From the NCBI GenBank assembly GCA_019235415.1, contig JAFAKN010000130.1:1-51747 (forward strand): a DNA stretch of 51,747 bases, in the 5' to 3' direction. The notes beneath the pieces are model-generated. The model had not been told where the DNA came from, did no database searches, and worked only from the letters and a program-made list of their open reading frames with translations. Source of the stretch: Alphaproteobacteria bacterium (GTDB lineage Bacteria > Pseudomonadota > Alphaproteobacteria > Reyranellales > Reyranellaceae). Both the position numbers and the translations under genes were made by a program. Below, one piece after another: positions 7,674 through 15,832 of the stretch. The first letter of the stretch is position 1. Each line of letters begins with the position of its first letter.

Positions 7674-9863
7674 ATGGAAATCGCAATCCGACACTATATG
7701 CCCGGCCGGGTCCGCCTCCACGCACCCGAACTTTGCCGCAAGCCCAAGATTGCCGACGCGGTCCTCGCCTGGCTGCAAGGCAAGTCGGGGGTCAAGTCGG
7801 CCCGCATCAACTTCGCCTGCTCCTGTCTGGTGCTGGAATACGAGCGCCCGCTCGAGCCGCAGCTGCTGGCGCTGTTCGAGCAGCTGCGCGGCGTGCCGGC
7901 GGACACGCTGGTGCGGGCCTTGGTGCCGGCCGGCGGGCGTACCGGGGACGGTGCGGCAGGCGAGCTCGCCGAGGCGCATGCAACCCAGTCCAACACCAAG
8001 AATTCCAACGCGCCGCCGACCAAGGCGGAGGTTCCGGCACTTTTCTCGGTGCAGTCGCCGCTGATCCTGCCGACGCTGTCGCTGGCACTGGCCTTCTCCA
8101 CGAATCCGTTGGTGACCGCCGTCAACATGCCGTTGATGCTGTGGAACGGCCTGCCGATCGCGCGGCGGGCCTGGAACGTCATCCGGCGCGAACGGCGGCT
8201 GAACGTCGACTTCCTCGACACCTTGGCGATCATCGGCTCGGTCGCCCAGGGCAATGCGATGGCCGGCTCGATCGTCACCTGGCTGATCAAGTTCGGCGAC
8301 TGGATCCGCGACCTGACGGCGGCCGGCTCGCGGCGCGCCATCGGCGAGCTGCTCGAGTTCCAGTCGAAGACCGCCTGGGTCAAGCGCAACGGTCAGGTCG
8401 TCGCCATTCCGGCGGCCGACATCGCGGTCGACGACCTGGTCGTCGTGCATCCCGGCGAGATGATCCCGGTCGACGGCGAGATCATCGAGGGCACCGCCAC
8501 GGTCGACCAGAAGACCATCACCGGCGAAGGCCTGCCGGTCAGCCGCGGCAAGGGCGAGGTCGCGTTCGCCGCGACGGTGCTGCGCGAGGGGCAGCTCACG
8601 ATCCGAGCGACCCGGGTGGGCACCAACACCACTGCGGGCCAAATCGCCCGCCTGGTCGACGCCGTGCCGCTCGGCGACACGCGCATGCAGAACCATGCCG
8701 AGCTGCTGGCCGACCAGCTGGTGCTGCCCACGATCGCCCTGGCCGCGGGAACCGCGGCGGCCACGGCCGACTTCAATCGCTTCCTGTCGCTGGTCATTGT
8801 CGACTACGGCACCGGCATCCGCGTGGCGGCGCCGACCACCGTGCTCTCGTCGATGACCCATGCGGCGCGCACCGGCATCATCTTCAAAAGCGGCGGCTAC
8901 ATGGAGCGGTTGTCCAAGGTCGACACCGTCGTGTTCGACAAGACGGGCACGCTCACTCACGGCGTGCCGGCGGTGAGCCAGATCCTGCCCTATACGCGTC
9001 ACGTCACGCCGCACCATCTGCTCGGGCTGGCAGCCGCGGCCGAGACGCGGCTGAACCATCCGGTCGCCGAGGCGCTGCGCACGTCGGCGCGCGAGCTTGC
9101 CGTCGACATCCCGGCCTGCGACGAGACCCAGTACCATGTCGGGCTGGGCGTGGAGGGACAGGTCAACGGCTTCTACCTGCATGTCGGCAGCGAGCGCTTC
9201 ATGCGGCAAAGCGGCATTTCCGTCGCCTCTGCCGCCGGCGATCGCGAGGGCCTCGACCGCGCCGGGCTGTCGACCCTGTTCGTCGCCATCGACGGCGAGC
9301 TCGGCGGCGTGATCGCCTATGCCGACAAGATCCGGCCGGAAAGCCGCGAGATCGTGGCCAACCTGCACCGCCGGGGCGTGCGCCAGACGATCATGCTGAC
9401 GGGCGACAATCGTACGGTAGCGCGCGCCGTCAGCAGCCGCATCGGGCTGAGCGGCGAGTTCGCCGAGATGATGCCGTCGGACAAGGCCGAGGTGGTCCAG
9501 GACCTGAAGCGCCGCGGCAACGTCGTGGCGATGGTCGGCGACGGCATCAACGATTCAGTGGCGCTGAGCTTCGCCGACATCGGCATCGCCATGAAGCACG
9601 GCGCCGACATCGCCCACGAATCGGCGCATATCGTGCTGATGGAAGACTCCCTGTGGAAGGTCGTGAAGGCGATCGACATCTCGAAGGACGCCGTCAGCCT
9701 CATTCGCCAGAACTACGCCATCGTGGCGGGCTTGAATACTCTCGCACTCGGCCTAGCTTTGCCGGGCGGCCTGGTCACTCCGGCGTTCACGGCCGTCCTG
9801 AGCAACGGGTCGGCAATCCTTGCCGCCCTCAACGGAATGAGACCGGTACTGCGCAGTCGATGA
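7674..9863 (+). CDS. P1B-like cation-transporting ATPase lacking the CPC motif
   Basis: 729 aa. Residues 1-60 are a degenerate HMA-type domain (MPGRVRLHAP) without CxxC. The P-type core is intact: phosphorylation Asp D422 in DKTGTLTHG, LTGDN, GDGINDSVAL and the P1B-specific His-Pro (NHPVAEAL). The actuator loop reads TGEGLPVS instead of TGES, keeping the catalytic Glu. The transmembrane metal-site helix normally carries CPC/CPx but here reads DYGTGIRVAAPTTV (D377 to about 390), so there is no Cys or Pro at the usual site. The protein is in a coupled set with DUF5132, HMA_2-like and EcsC proteins. The transported ion cannot be assigned; the loss of thiols argues against Cu(I) (inference). The stop overlaps the ATG of the next gene. 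Confidence 0.88.
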   Translation: MEIAIRHYMPGRVRLHAPELCRKPKIADAVLAWLQGKSGVKSARINFACSCLVLEYERPLEPQLLALFEQLRGVPADTLVRALVPAGGRTGDGAAGELAEAHATQSNTKNSNAPPTKAEVPALFSVQSPLILPTLSLALAFSTNPLVTAVNMPLMLWNGLPIARRAWNVIRRERRLNVDFLDTLAIIGSVAQGNAMAGSIVTWLIKFGDWIRDLTAAGSRRAIGELLEFQSKTAWVKRNGQVVAIPAADIAVDDLVVVHPGEMIPVDGEIIEGTATVDQKTITGEGLPVSRGKGEVAFAATVLREGQLTIRATRVGTNTTAGQIARLVDAVPLGDTRMQNHAELLADQLVLPTIALAAGTAAATADFNRFLSLVIVDYGTGIRVAAPTTVLSSMTHAARTGIIFKSGGYMERLSKVDTVVFDKTGTLTHGVPAVSQILPYTRHVTPHHLLGLAAAAETRLNHPVAEALRTSARELAVDIPACDETQYHVGLGVEGQVNGFYLHVGSERFMRQSGISVASAAGDREGLDRAGLSTLFVAIDGELGGVIAYADKIRPESREIVANLHRRGVRQTIMLTGDNRTVARAVSSRIGLSGEFAEMMPSDKAEVVQDLKRRGNVVAMVGDGINDSVALSFADIGIAMKHGADIAHESAHIVLMEDSLWKVVKAIDISKDAVSLIRQNYAIVAGLNTLALGLALPGGLVTPAFTAVLSNGSAILAALNGMRPVLRSR

Positions 9864-10747
9864 GCTTTTCCCAGTCTGCACTGCAGGGCATGGAGCCACA
9901 GCATTTCAATGCTCTGGCGGCGGCAGCAGCGACGCTGGAAAACCCCAATCTTGCGGCCCGCATTGCCGACTACGCCGGCGCTCCGCTCAACCGGGTGCTC
10001 GCCCTGCTCCCCAAGGCGGCCGACAAGGGCCTGTCGAAGGCAGCCGAGGTGGCCATGCTGCGCTGCCTCAGGACCGCCATCCGCACCCTCGACGACAAGG
10101 AGGAACGCCAACCCAAGACCTGGCTGTCCTCGATGGCGGTGGGCGTGACGGGCGGCGTCAGCGGCCTGGTCGGCTTCGCGGCCCTGCCCATCGAGCTGCC
10201 GGTGACGACGACGCTCATGCTGCGCTCGGTGGCGGCGATCGCCCGCCACAAGGGCGAGGACCTGTCGCAGCCCGAGCCGCGTCTGGCCTGCGTGCAGGTG
10301 TTCGGGCTGGGCTCGCGGTCGAGCGCCGGCCCGGCTCCGGGCGGTCCGGCTTCGGGTTCGCGCGGCGACGTAGGCTACTTCGCCGCCCGCGCCGTGCTGT
10401 CGCGTCTGTCGGGCGGCGCGGTCGCGGAGTTGATGCAGCGCGGCGCCCTGCAGGTGTCGAGCCCGATGGCGGGCAGCCTGGTGTCCGAGCTGGTCTCGCG
10501 CTTCAGCCTCGTGGTGTCCGATCGCATCGCGGCCAGCGCCGTGCCGGTGGTGGGTGCCGTGGGTGGCGCCACCCTCAATGTGATCTTCATGAACCATTTC
10601 CAGCGGATCGCCGGGGCACATTTCACGGTCCGCAGCCTAGAACGTCGCTACGGGTTCGACACGGTGCACCGCCATTACCGCGTGGCGCTGGCCCAGTCGC
10701 AGAAACCATCGGCGCAGACGAGAGCTCAGGGCCCGTCGCGCGCATGA
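9860..10747 (+). CDS. EcsC family protein
   Basis: 295 aa; the ATG overlaps the ATPase stop (ATGA), so translation is coupled. The sequence shows the EcsC pattern: helical N-terminus, then Gly-rich hydrophobic segments (GVTGGVSGLVGFAALPIELP, TTLMLRSVAAIARHKGEDL), PRLACVQVFGLGS, and a second amphipathic half ending in VVGAVGGATLNVIFMNHFQR and an AHFTVRSLERRYG tail. A short Gly/Ser/Pro insert (about 155-172) interrupts the middle. EcsC is named after the ecsABC locus of Bacillus, but its biochemical role is unknown. Its place behind a P-type ATPase suggests a membrane-surface partner. Confidence 0.8.
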   Translation: MSFSQSALQGMEPQHFNALAAAAATLENPNLAARIADYAGAPLNRVLALLPKAADKGLSKAAEVAMLRCLRTAIRTLDDKEERQPKTWLSSMAVGVTGGVSGLVGFAALPIELPVTTTLMLRSVAAIARHKGEDLSQPEPRLACVQVFGLGSRSSAGPAPGGPASGSRGDVGYFAARAVLSRLSGGAVAELMQRGALQVSSPMAGSLVSELVSRFSLVVSDRIAASAVPVVGAVGGATLNVIFMNHFQRIAGAHFTVRSLERRYGFDTVHRHYRVALAQSQKPSAQTRAQGPSRA

Positions 10748-10757
10748 AGCCACGACG

Positions 10758-12059
10758 ATGAGCCTCGGAGAAGGGGTGCGGGGGGCAATCCTGCACTGGC
10801 CGGCGCCGGTCGACCCGGCAGCGGACGAGGCGAAGCGGCTGGCGCTGAAGCGCATGCGCCGCTTCGCGACGCTGCTGCTGGTGCTGATGGCCGGGCTTTA
10901 CGTCGCCACCTCCTTCGCGCGCGCCCGCTGGCCGTGGCTCGAGTACGTCCGCGCCTTCGCCGAGGCGGGCGTGGTCGGCGCCTGCGCCGACTGGTTCGCC
11001 GTGGTGGCCCTGTTCCGCCATCCCTTCGGCATTCCCATTCCCCACACCGCCATCGTGCCGCAGAACAAGGCGCGCATCGCCGGCGCCATGGGCCGCTTCA
11101 TCACCAACAACTTCCTGACGCCACGCGTGGTGTCGCGCCGGCTCGCGACCATCGACGCCGCGCGCTTCATCGCCGAATGGCTCGGCCACCCGGAGAACGT
11201 GCAGCGCGCGGCGCGCATGGTGGCGCTCGCCGTGCCCGAGATCGTGCGCGCCCTGCCGCGCCAACAGATCGGCGCGTTCTTCCGCGATTCGGCGCAGCGC
11301 GGCCTGGCCAAGGTGCCGGCCGCGCCGCTGGTCTCCCACCTCCTGGCGATCGCCTGGGCGCAGGGCCAGACGCAGGCGCTGATCGAGCGCACCATCGAGC
11401 TCGCGGAAGACTCGCTTTCGAGCAACAAGGACGTCATTCGCCAGAAGCTCGAGGCCGGCTCGTCGCGCTGGATCCCGCGCTTCGTCGACGGCATGCTGGC
11501 CGAGAAGGTGTTCGCCGCCGTGATGGCGACGCTGGGCGAAATGCGCAATCCGCAGCATCCCTGGCGCATCGAGCTCAAGGGAGCCGTCGAGGACCTCATC
11601 AAGCGGCTGAAGACCGACCCCGAGCTGATGACCCGCGTCGAGGCGGTCAAGCAGGAGGTGATGGCCTCGCCTTTGTTCCACGACGAGCTGCACGGCATGT
11701 GGGCCGAGATCGAGGAACGGCTGCCGACCGATGCTGCTACTTACGCGCCGCAGATCGCAGCTGCGGTCGAATCGGCGCTGGCTGGCGCGGCGGAGTGGCT
11801 GCGCGAGGATCCCGCCGTCCAGCAGCGCATCAACCTCTGGATGCGCTTCCTGATCCGCCGGGCGATCGTGCCGCGGCGGGCCGAGATCGGCGCCTTCATC
11901 ACCCAGGTCGTCGAGAACTGGGACGCCACGACGCTGGTCAACCGCATGGAGCTGCAGGTCGGCAAGGACCTGCAGTACATTCGCGTCAACGGCACCCTGG
12001 TCGGCGGCCTGGTCGGTCTGATCATCTACACCCTGAGCGTCTGGTTGTTCCCGGCGTAA
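10758..12059 (+). CDS. DUF445 family membrane protein
   Basis: 433 aa. It has an N-terminal transmembrane helix (FATLLLVLMAGLYVATSF), then the DUF445 signature (AFAEAGVVGACADWFAVVAL then FRHPFGIPIPHTAIVPQNK), a long helical soluble middle (about 120-390), and a C-terminal membrane helix (LVGGLVGLIIYTLSVWLF) that closes the protein. This is the usual YjiN/DUF445 layout and length. It follows EcsC by 10 nt and so is probably the last gene of the DUF5132-ATPase operon, before an inverted repeat. The biochemical function of the family is unknown. Confidence 0.88.
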   Translation: MSLGEGVRGAILHWPAPVDPAADEAKRLALKRMRRFATLLLVLMAGLYVATSFARARWPWLEYVRAFAEAGVVGACADWFAVVALFRHPFGIPIPHTAIVPQNKARIAGAMGRFITNNFLTPRVVSRRLATIDAARFIAEWLGHPENVQRAARMVALAVPEIVRALPRQQIGAFFRDSAQRGLAKVPAAPLVSHLLAIAWAQGQTQALIERTIELAEDSLSSNKDVIRQKLEAGSSRWIPRFVDGMLAEKVFAAVMATLGEMRNPQHPWRIELKGAVEDLIKRLKTDPELMTRVEAVKQEVMASPLFHDELHGMWAEIEERLPTDAATYAPQIAAAVESALAGAAEWLREDPAVQQRINLWMRFLIRRAIVPRRAEIGAFITQVVENWDATTLVNRMELQVGKDLQYIRVNGTLVGGLVGLIIYTLSVWLFPA

Positions 12060-12065
12060 AGGTTG

Positions 12066-12131
12066 TTATCCCGAGCGCAGCGAGGGATCCTTCCTGTTGC
12101 CTCAAAGATCCCTCGCTGCGCTCGGGATGAC
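12066..12131. repeat. Dispersed palindromic repeat, copy 1 (ATCCCGAGCGCAGCGAGGGATC type)
   Basis: Two 22-nt arms (12068-12089 and 12107-12128) are perfect reverse complements with a 17-nt spacer. The element lies between the DUF445 stop and the convergent EamA gene and could act as a bidirectional terminator. Related copies are at 25905-25973 and 49001-49112. Confidence 0.9.
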
Positions 12132-12138
12132 AGAGACA

Positions 12139-13056
12139 TCACGCCGAGCCAGCCGATCGCTTTGTCCGAACCAGCCCCTGCTGGCGCGCCAGCTGCGCCT
12201 CGCGGTGGGCGATGTAGAGGGCCGAGGCGATGACGATGGCCGCACCGACGTAGGTCCAGACCTCCGGCATCTCGCTCCAGATCAGCCAGCCCACGAACAC
12301 CGCAAACGGCAGCCGCAGGTATTCGAACGGCGCCACCGCCGACATCTCGCCCGATTTGAAGGCCTGCACCCAGAAGTACTGGCCGACCGTGGCGGAAAGC
12401 GCGACGCCGACCGCCAGCAGCCAGCCCCAGAGGTCGGGCCAGCGCCACACCAGGATCGCCGGCACGGCGAGCAGCAGGGTCGAGAAGATCGCGAACTGGG
12501 TCAGGATCATGAGCGGCGCCTCGGAGTTGGACAGGCGCTTCACGAGGTAGATCGACACCGCCACCGACGCGGCGTTGGCCAGCGCCACCAAGGCGCCGAG
12601 CTGCAGGCTGCCGGCATCCGGCCGCACCATGACCAGCACGCCCAAAAAGCCGACGACGGTGGCGCTCCAGCGCCGCCAGCGCACCTTCTCGCCGGCGATC
12701 AGCGCCGCCACCACCACCGAGAACAAGGGCTGCGAGAAGGCGATCGCCGTGGCGTCGGCCAAGGGCAGCATCGACACGGCATAGAAGCCCAGCACCATCG
12801 AGGCGGTGCCCATCGCGGTGCGCCAGAAGTGGCCGGCGATGCGCTTGCTGGTCCACGGCTTGACGCGGCCCGCCGCGATCATCGGCAGCAGCAGCACGAC
12901 CGAGAGGAAGGCGCGGAAGAACGCCGTCTGAACGCTCTCGATCTGCGTCGACAGCAGCCGGATCATCACGCTCGTGGAGGTGAAGATGAATCCGCCGCTC
13001 ACCAGCCACAGGGCGCCCTGCACGTTGGGCGGCAGACGGCGCAGCCAGTCGTGCAT
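12139..13056 (-). CDS. EamA/DMT family transporter with a rebuilt N-terminus
   Basis: 305 aa from ATG at 13056; an upstream TTG would add 11 residues. About ten hydrophobic segments and two EamA halves are visible (FTSTSVMIRLLSTQIESVQ, GTASMVLGFYAVSMLPLADA, AIAFSQPLFSVVVAALIAGE; second half with ATVGQYFWVQAFKSGEMSAV and PFEYLRLPFAVFVGWLIW). It is probably an inner-membrane metabolite exporter. The first 20 codons are duplicated 0.8 kb upstream at 13796-13862, outside an inserted DUF4160/DUF2442 gene pair. The ancestral start was probably the duplicated one (MSLGIGQP-HDWLRHLPP). The current ATG matches a codon for Ile in the other copy, and there is no clear ribosome site, so expression may be impaired. 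Confidence 0.8.
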   Translation of the reverse strand: MHDWLRRLPPNVQGALWLVSGGFIFTSTSVMIRLLSTQIESVQTAFFRAFLSVVLLLPMIAAGRVKPWTSKRIAGHFWRTAMGTASMVLGFYAVSMLPLADATAIAFSQPLFSVVVAALIAGEKVRWRRWSATVVGFLGVLVMVRPDAGSLQLGALVALANAASVAVSIYLVKRLSNSEAPLMILTQFAIFSTLLLAVPAILVWRWPDLWGWLLAVGVALSATVGQYFWVQAFKSGEMSAVAPFEYLRLPFAVFVGWLIWSEMPEVWTYVGAAIVIASALYIAHREAQLARQQGLVRTKRSAGSA

Positions 13057-13095
13057 CGGTTCAGGTCTTGCGCTCGAATCCGCAGGCAACGCGCA

Positions 13096-13509
13096 CTACG
13101 CCGCGTCCCGCTTGCGAGGACGGCCGCCGAGCTTGCCATTGGCGCGGGCAGCCGTGGCCTTTGCGGTCGTCCTGGCGCTGCCGCCGCGCTTGCCGAGTTG
13201 CGCGGCCATCCACCGCTGCGATCCAAACTTGCCGGCGAGAAGCCCCGGCAGATAGACGTCTGCGTCCAGTTGCGGGAAGTAAAGGCCGAACCCAGAAGGC
13301 GTGATTTCCAGGTCCAGCAGCTGGCGTGGCTTGGCGTCCTGCAGGCCCTCCACCATGTCAGGCGGGAAGATAACGACGAGCCCGCTGTTAAGCTCGACCA
13401 CCACCCGCTGCTGGCGCCGGTCGTAGCGTGCTTGGACGGCGTACGGCTCTGCGGCGCGACGGCGCTTGCCGCGCTTTCGGGCCATTTGGAACTCGTCACG
13501 CTTGACCAT
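13096..13509 (-). CDS. DUF2442 domain protein (putative antitoxin-like partner)
   Basis: 137 aa. The DUF2442 core is visible: VVVELNSGLVVIFPPDMVEG, then LDLEITPSGFGLYFPQLDAD followed by VYLPGLL. A basic N-terminus (ARKRGKRRRA) and a C-terminal basic tail ending GGRPRKRD resemble DNA-binding tails of antitoxins. The gene overlaps the upstream DUF4160 gene by 14 nt, and the DUF4160-DUF2442 order is a recurrent predicted toxin-antitoxin arrangement, though a toxic activity is not proven to my knowledge. Both genes lie inside the split 5' end of an EamA gene, which marks them as a mobile cargo. Confidence 0.75.
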   Translation of the reverse strand: MVKRDEFQMARKRGKRRRAAEPYAVQARYDRRQQRVVVELNSGLVVIFPPDMVEGLQDAKPRQLLDLEITPSGFGLYFPQLDADVYLPGLLAGKFGSQRWMAAQLGKRGGSARTTAKATAARANGKLGGRPRKRDAA

Positions 13510-13744
13510 GGATTTGCTCCCACGTGGCGCACAGCAAAGGGATCTCCGACGCCAATGCCCGTCTCAGTCGCACCACTTCAGAACGAGACAGTCCATACAC
13601 TTCGCGCAGCCTGGGCGGCCCGCTCGGGCAATCCGGGAAGAACACGGCCTCGCCGCCATGCCCGATGGCATGCACGTGGGCGGGTCGATGGTCCGCTGGG
13701 TAAATCACGATCCGAAAGCCGGCGGTGTTGAGAACAGTCGGCAC
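13496..13744 (-). CDS. DUF4160 domain protein (putative toxin-like partner)
   Basis: 82 aa from a GTG start (PTVLNTAGFRIVIYPADHRP), which fits the DUF4160 pattern MPTxxxxxGxRxxxxxxDHxPxHVHA; HVHAIG follows. DUF4160 proteins are small alpha/beta proteins regularly encoded next to DUF2442. It overlaps DUF2442 by 14 nt and is transcribed first. An inverted repeat of 7-bp arms sits 15 nt upstream of the start and could be an autoregulatory operator. Only weak ribosome-site similarity is seen. The family and partner are clear; the toxin role is inference. Confidence 0.75.
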   Translation of the reverse strand: MPTVLNTAGFRIVIYPADHRPAHVHAIGHGGEAVFFPDCPSGPPRLREVYGLSRSEVVRLRRALASEIPLLCATWEQIHGQA

Positions 13745-13758
13745 CGCCTACGTTAATA

Positions 13759-13776
13759 AACCCAAACGGTTGGGTT
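13759..13776. promoter_or_regulatory. Inverted repeat upstream of the DUF4160/DUF2442 pair (candidate operator)
   Basis: AACCCAA-ACGG-TTGGGTT is a perfect 7-bp dyad with a 4-nt spacer, flanked by AT-rich sequence in an otherwise GC-rich region. It lies 15 nt before the GTG start of the DUF4160 gene on the minus strand, where an autoregulated module would have its operator. The run of A after it (plus strand) means that a terminator role for the opposite strand is less likely. Confidence 0.4.
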
Positions 13777-13882
13777 AAAAAGAACAATCAGGGGCGCCGC
13801 TCACCAGCCACAGGGCGCCCTGCACGTTGGGCGGCAGATGGCGGAGCCAGTCGTGGATCGGTTGGCCGATGCCCAGACTCAT
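13775..13882 (-). pseudogene. Truncated 5' copy of the EamA transporter gene
   Basis: Minus-strand frame from ATG 13882 reads MSLGIGQPIHDWLRHLPPNV then QGALWLVSG, after which it diverges and stops at 13775. The region 13796-13862 matches 12994-13061 of the live EamA gene with three mismatches over about 67 bp. The fragment has a natural start context just downstream of the Rieske gene, so it looks like the original 5' end of the EamA gene cut off by the insertion of about 0.73 kb carrying DUF4160/DUF2442. The identity is read directly; the order of events is inferred. Confidence 0.8.
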
Positions 13883-13922
13883 GAGGGGCATCATACGACG
13901 ACGGCGCGGTCGTCGACGGTGT

Positions 13923-15170
13923 TTAATCCGCCATGGCCCGTCGATACTTTTCCAGCAGCCATTGATTGAACTGCTGCAACGTGGTCTCCAACGGACCGTA
14001 GACGCCGCCGGGCAGGAAGCGCGAGTGCTTGGCTGCCTGCATGCCGCGGTTGATCGGCACGTCCTGCGTCCAGATCTTCGAGCCGCCCTCGCGCACCGCC
14101 GCGCAGCGGTCGAGGAAGTCGGGCAGCTCGAGAGTGCTCTTGGGCAACAGCCAGCCGCCGTAGGTCACGCGATCGCTGCCGGCGAGCGTTGCCTCCGCGC
14201 CGATCGGCCGGATCAGCGTGTAGGCCACTGTGCCGGCTGCGAACATCATGGTGAGGCTGGGCGGGAGCATGGCGAAGGTGATGCGGGCGCGCTGCTCGGC
14301 CGGCAGGGTGGCGATCGCCGGGAACGCGGCGTTCTCGCCCCAGCCGTCCTGCATCATCCCGCCGTCGGGCTTGCGCATCGGGACGCTGCGGACGATGGCA
14401 TTGTCGCCCGGCTTCATCTCGGTGAAGCGCACGCCATCGCTGCCGAGCACGCTGGGCGCAAAGTCGTGCGTGCCGATATGGACGTATTCCGGATGGTAGG
14501 CGTCGGTGAAGTTCTCGACGTGCACCTTCCAGTTCCACGGCAGCGGCGTGTCGCTCAACACCGGCGGCACGGCGCTGAGCCCGGTTGCTTCGTAGCCCCG
14601 CCACAACGGCTCGAGCTTGGCCAGAGACGGCGCGAGCGGTTGGGCGGAGGGATCGAGGTTGACGAAGATGAAGCCATGCCACAGCTCGAGCCTCAGGGCC
14701 GGCAGGCGCACCGACTTGCGCAGGCCGAGCATCGCTTCGGCATCGCCCATGCGCGGCGCGCTGGTGAGGCGGCCGGCGAAATCGTAAGTCCAGAAGTGCA
14801 AAGGGCAGCGCAGGCCCTTTCCCTTCTCCGGACAGGGAATGATCTCGCCGCGATGCTGGCAGATGGCGCTGAGCGCATGCAGGGTGCCGTCCTCGGCGCG
14901 CGTGATCAGCACAGGCTCGCCGGCTACTTCCGTCGCCAGGCAATCGCCGGGCTCCGCGACCTGCTCGACGCGGCCGACGCAGATCCAGGTGCGGCTAAAA
15001 ACCTCGTTCTGCTCGAAGGCGAAGAACTCCGGCGCGGTGTAGCAGCCGGCCGGCAGCATACGCTGGCACACCTCGTCTCGATCGAGCCGGGCGATTTCCG
15101 CCAGCAGCGCTGCGACGACGGGCGGTCGTGGACGGCTCGGCGACGCCAACGGCACGATCGGCTGGTCCAT
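13923..15170 (-). CDS. Rieske non-heme iron oxygenase, alpha-subunit type
   Basis: 415 aa. ATG at 15170 is chosen for the purine-rich AAGGGGGG just upstream; a longer frame to 15218 lacks one. The Rieske 2Fe-2S ligands are C104-x-H106 (ICQHRG) and C122-x-x-H125 (RCPLHFW). The mononuclear iron site reads ENFTDAYHPEYVHIG, giving N220, D223, H226 and H231. This is the standard two-domain layout of aromatic ring-hydroxylating or quaternary amine/choline-type oxygenase alpha subunits. No reductase or ferredoxin gene is adjacent, so electrons must come from elsewhere. The substrate is not predictable. It sits alone between the EamA remnant and a decayed toxin-antitoxin locus. Confidence 0.9.
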   Translation of the reverse strand: MDQPIVPLASPSRPRPPVVAALLAEIARLDRDEVCQRMLPAGCYTAPEFFAFEQNEVFSRTWICVGRVEQVAEPGDCLATEVAGEPVLITRAEDGTLHALSAICQHRGEIIPCPEKGKGLRCPLHFWTYDFAGRLTSAPRMGDAEAMLGLRKSVRLPALRLELWHGFIFVNLDPSAQPLAPSLAKLEPLWRGYEATGLSAVPPVLSDTPLPWNWKVHVENFTDAYHPEYVHIGTHDFAPSVLGSDGVRFTEMKPGDNAIVRSVPMRKPDGGMMQDGWGENAAFPAIATLPAEQRARITFAMLPPSLTMMFAAGTVAYTLIRPIGAEATLAGSDRVTYGGWLLPKSTLELPDFLDRCAAVREGGSKIWTQDVPINRGMQAAKHSRFLPGGVYGPLETTLQQFNQWLLEKYRRAMAD

Positions 15171-15300
15171 GTTCCCCCCTTTCAGGCCTTTTGCGGCATG
15201 TCGATGCGGACGATGCAAACCTTCCTGATCGCCGCAAGAATCGCGCCGAGATCGGACGTGCCCGCCAACTATTCAGGCGATCGGGGGCATGGCCGCACGC

Positions 15301-15821
15301 TCACCGGTCGGCATCCCTCGATCGAAAAGGATTGAAGGTGGCGACGCCGAAATGCTGAAAAGCGCGTACATTTCGCGTAACCACGATCAGATTGTGCACG
15401 AGCGCCGTTGCCGCGATCCGGGCGTCATCGGCGAGCGTATCCGACCTGCGATGCATCAGCCGCGCCCACGTCCGATATATCGGAACGTCCGTCGCCAGCA
15501 CTTCGTACGAGCCACCTCGTCCGCCCAGCGCTCGAGTTCGGCCGCCCGCCCTGGGTCCTGGTCCCGAGTGATTTCGATGCTTGCCTGAATCTCGCCCAAT
15601 GAGACCGACAAAAGCCGTAGCAGCCTTGGATCGACAGACTGCAGCCAATCCAGGACCGCACCATGTGGACGGGCGCCGCGCTGGCGGCGCCATTCTTCAA
15701 TGGGGACAAGCACGGCGGCATCGCTGCCTCGCTTTGTCACGAGTTGGGGCCCCTCCGTCAGACAAGCCTCCAGCATTTCGCTGAATCTCGCCTTGGCGTC
15801 CTGCACCGGCCAAGCTTTCAT
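15301..15821 (-). pseudogene. Decayed VapBC-type toxin-antitoxin locus (antitoxin fused to PIN toxin, frameshifted)
   Basis: From ATG 15821 the frame starts as a Phd/YefM-type antitoxin (MKAWPVQDAKARFSEMLEAC, then VTKRGSDAAVLVPIEEW). After about 50 residues it turns directly into the middle of a PIN toxin (LDWLQSVDPRLLRLLSVSLG), with the antitoxin tail and toxin N-terminus (the LLDTNV Asp motif) missing. Around 15500 the frame changes: the remaining PIN C-terminus (YEVLATDVPIYRTWARLMHR, DARIAATALVHNLIVVTRNV) continues in another frame to 15301. So there is an internal deletion plus a frameshift. The module cannot make an active VapC; the antitoxin part might still bind DNA. Confidence 0.75.
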
Positions 15822-15832
15822 AGCAAACCTGT

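Noticed and set aside
7077-9368. 763-codon minus-strand open frame opposite the ATPase
   Set aside because: Composition (H, R, D, G-rich, no domains) is that of the complement of a high-GC gene; the plus-strand ATPase has all its motifs.
7571-10747. Very long plus-strand open frame (over 1000 codons) overlapping the P-type ATPase and EcsC genes
   Set aside because: Only its last 295 codons (from 9860) read as a protein family (EcsC). The rest is Arg/Gly/Pro-rich shadow sequence of the ATPase in another frame, as expected at high GC.
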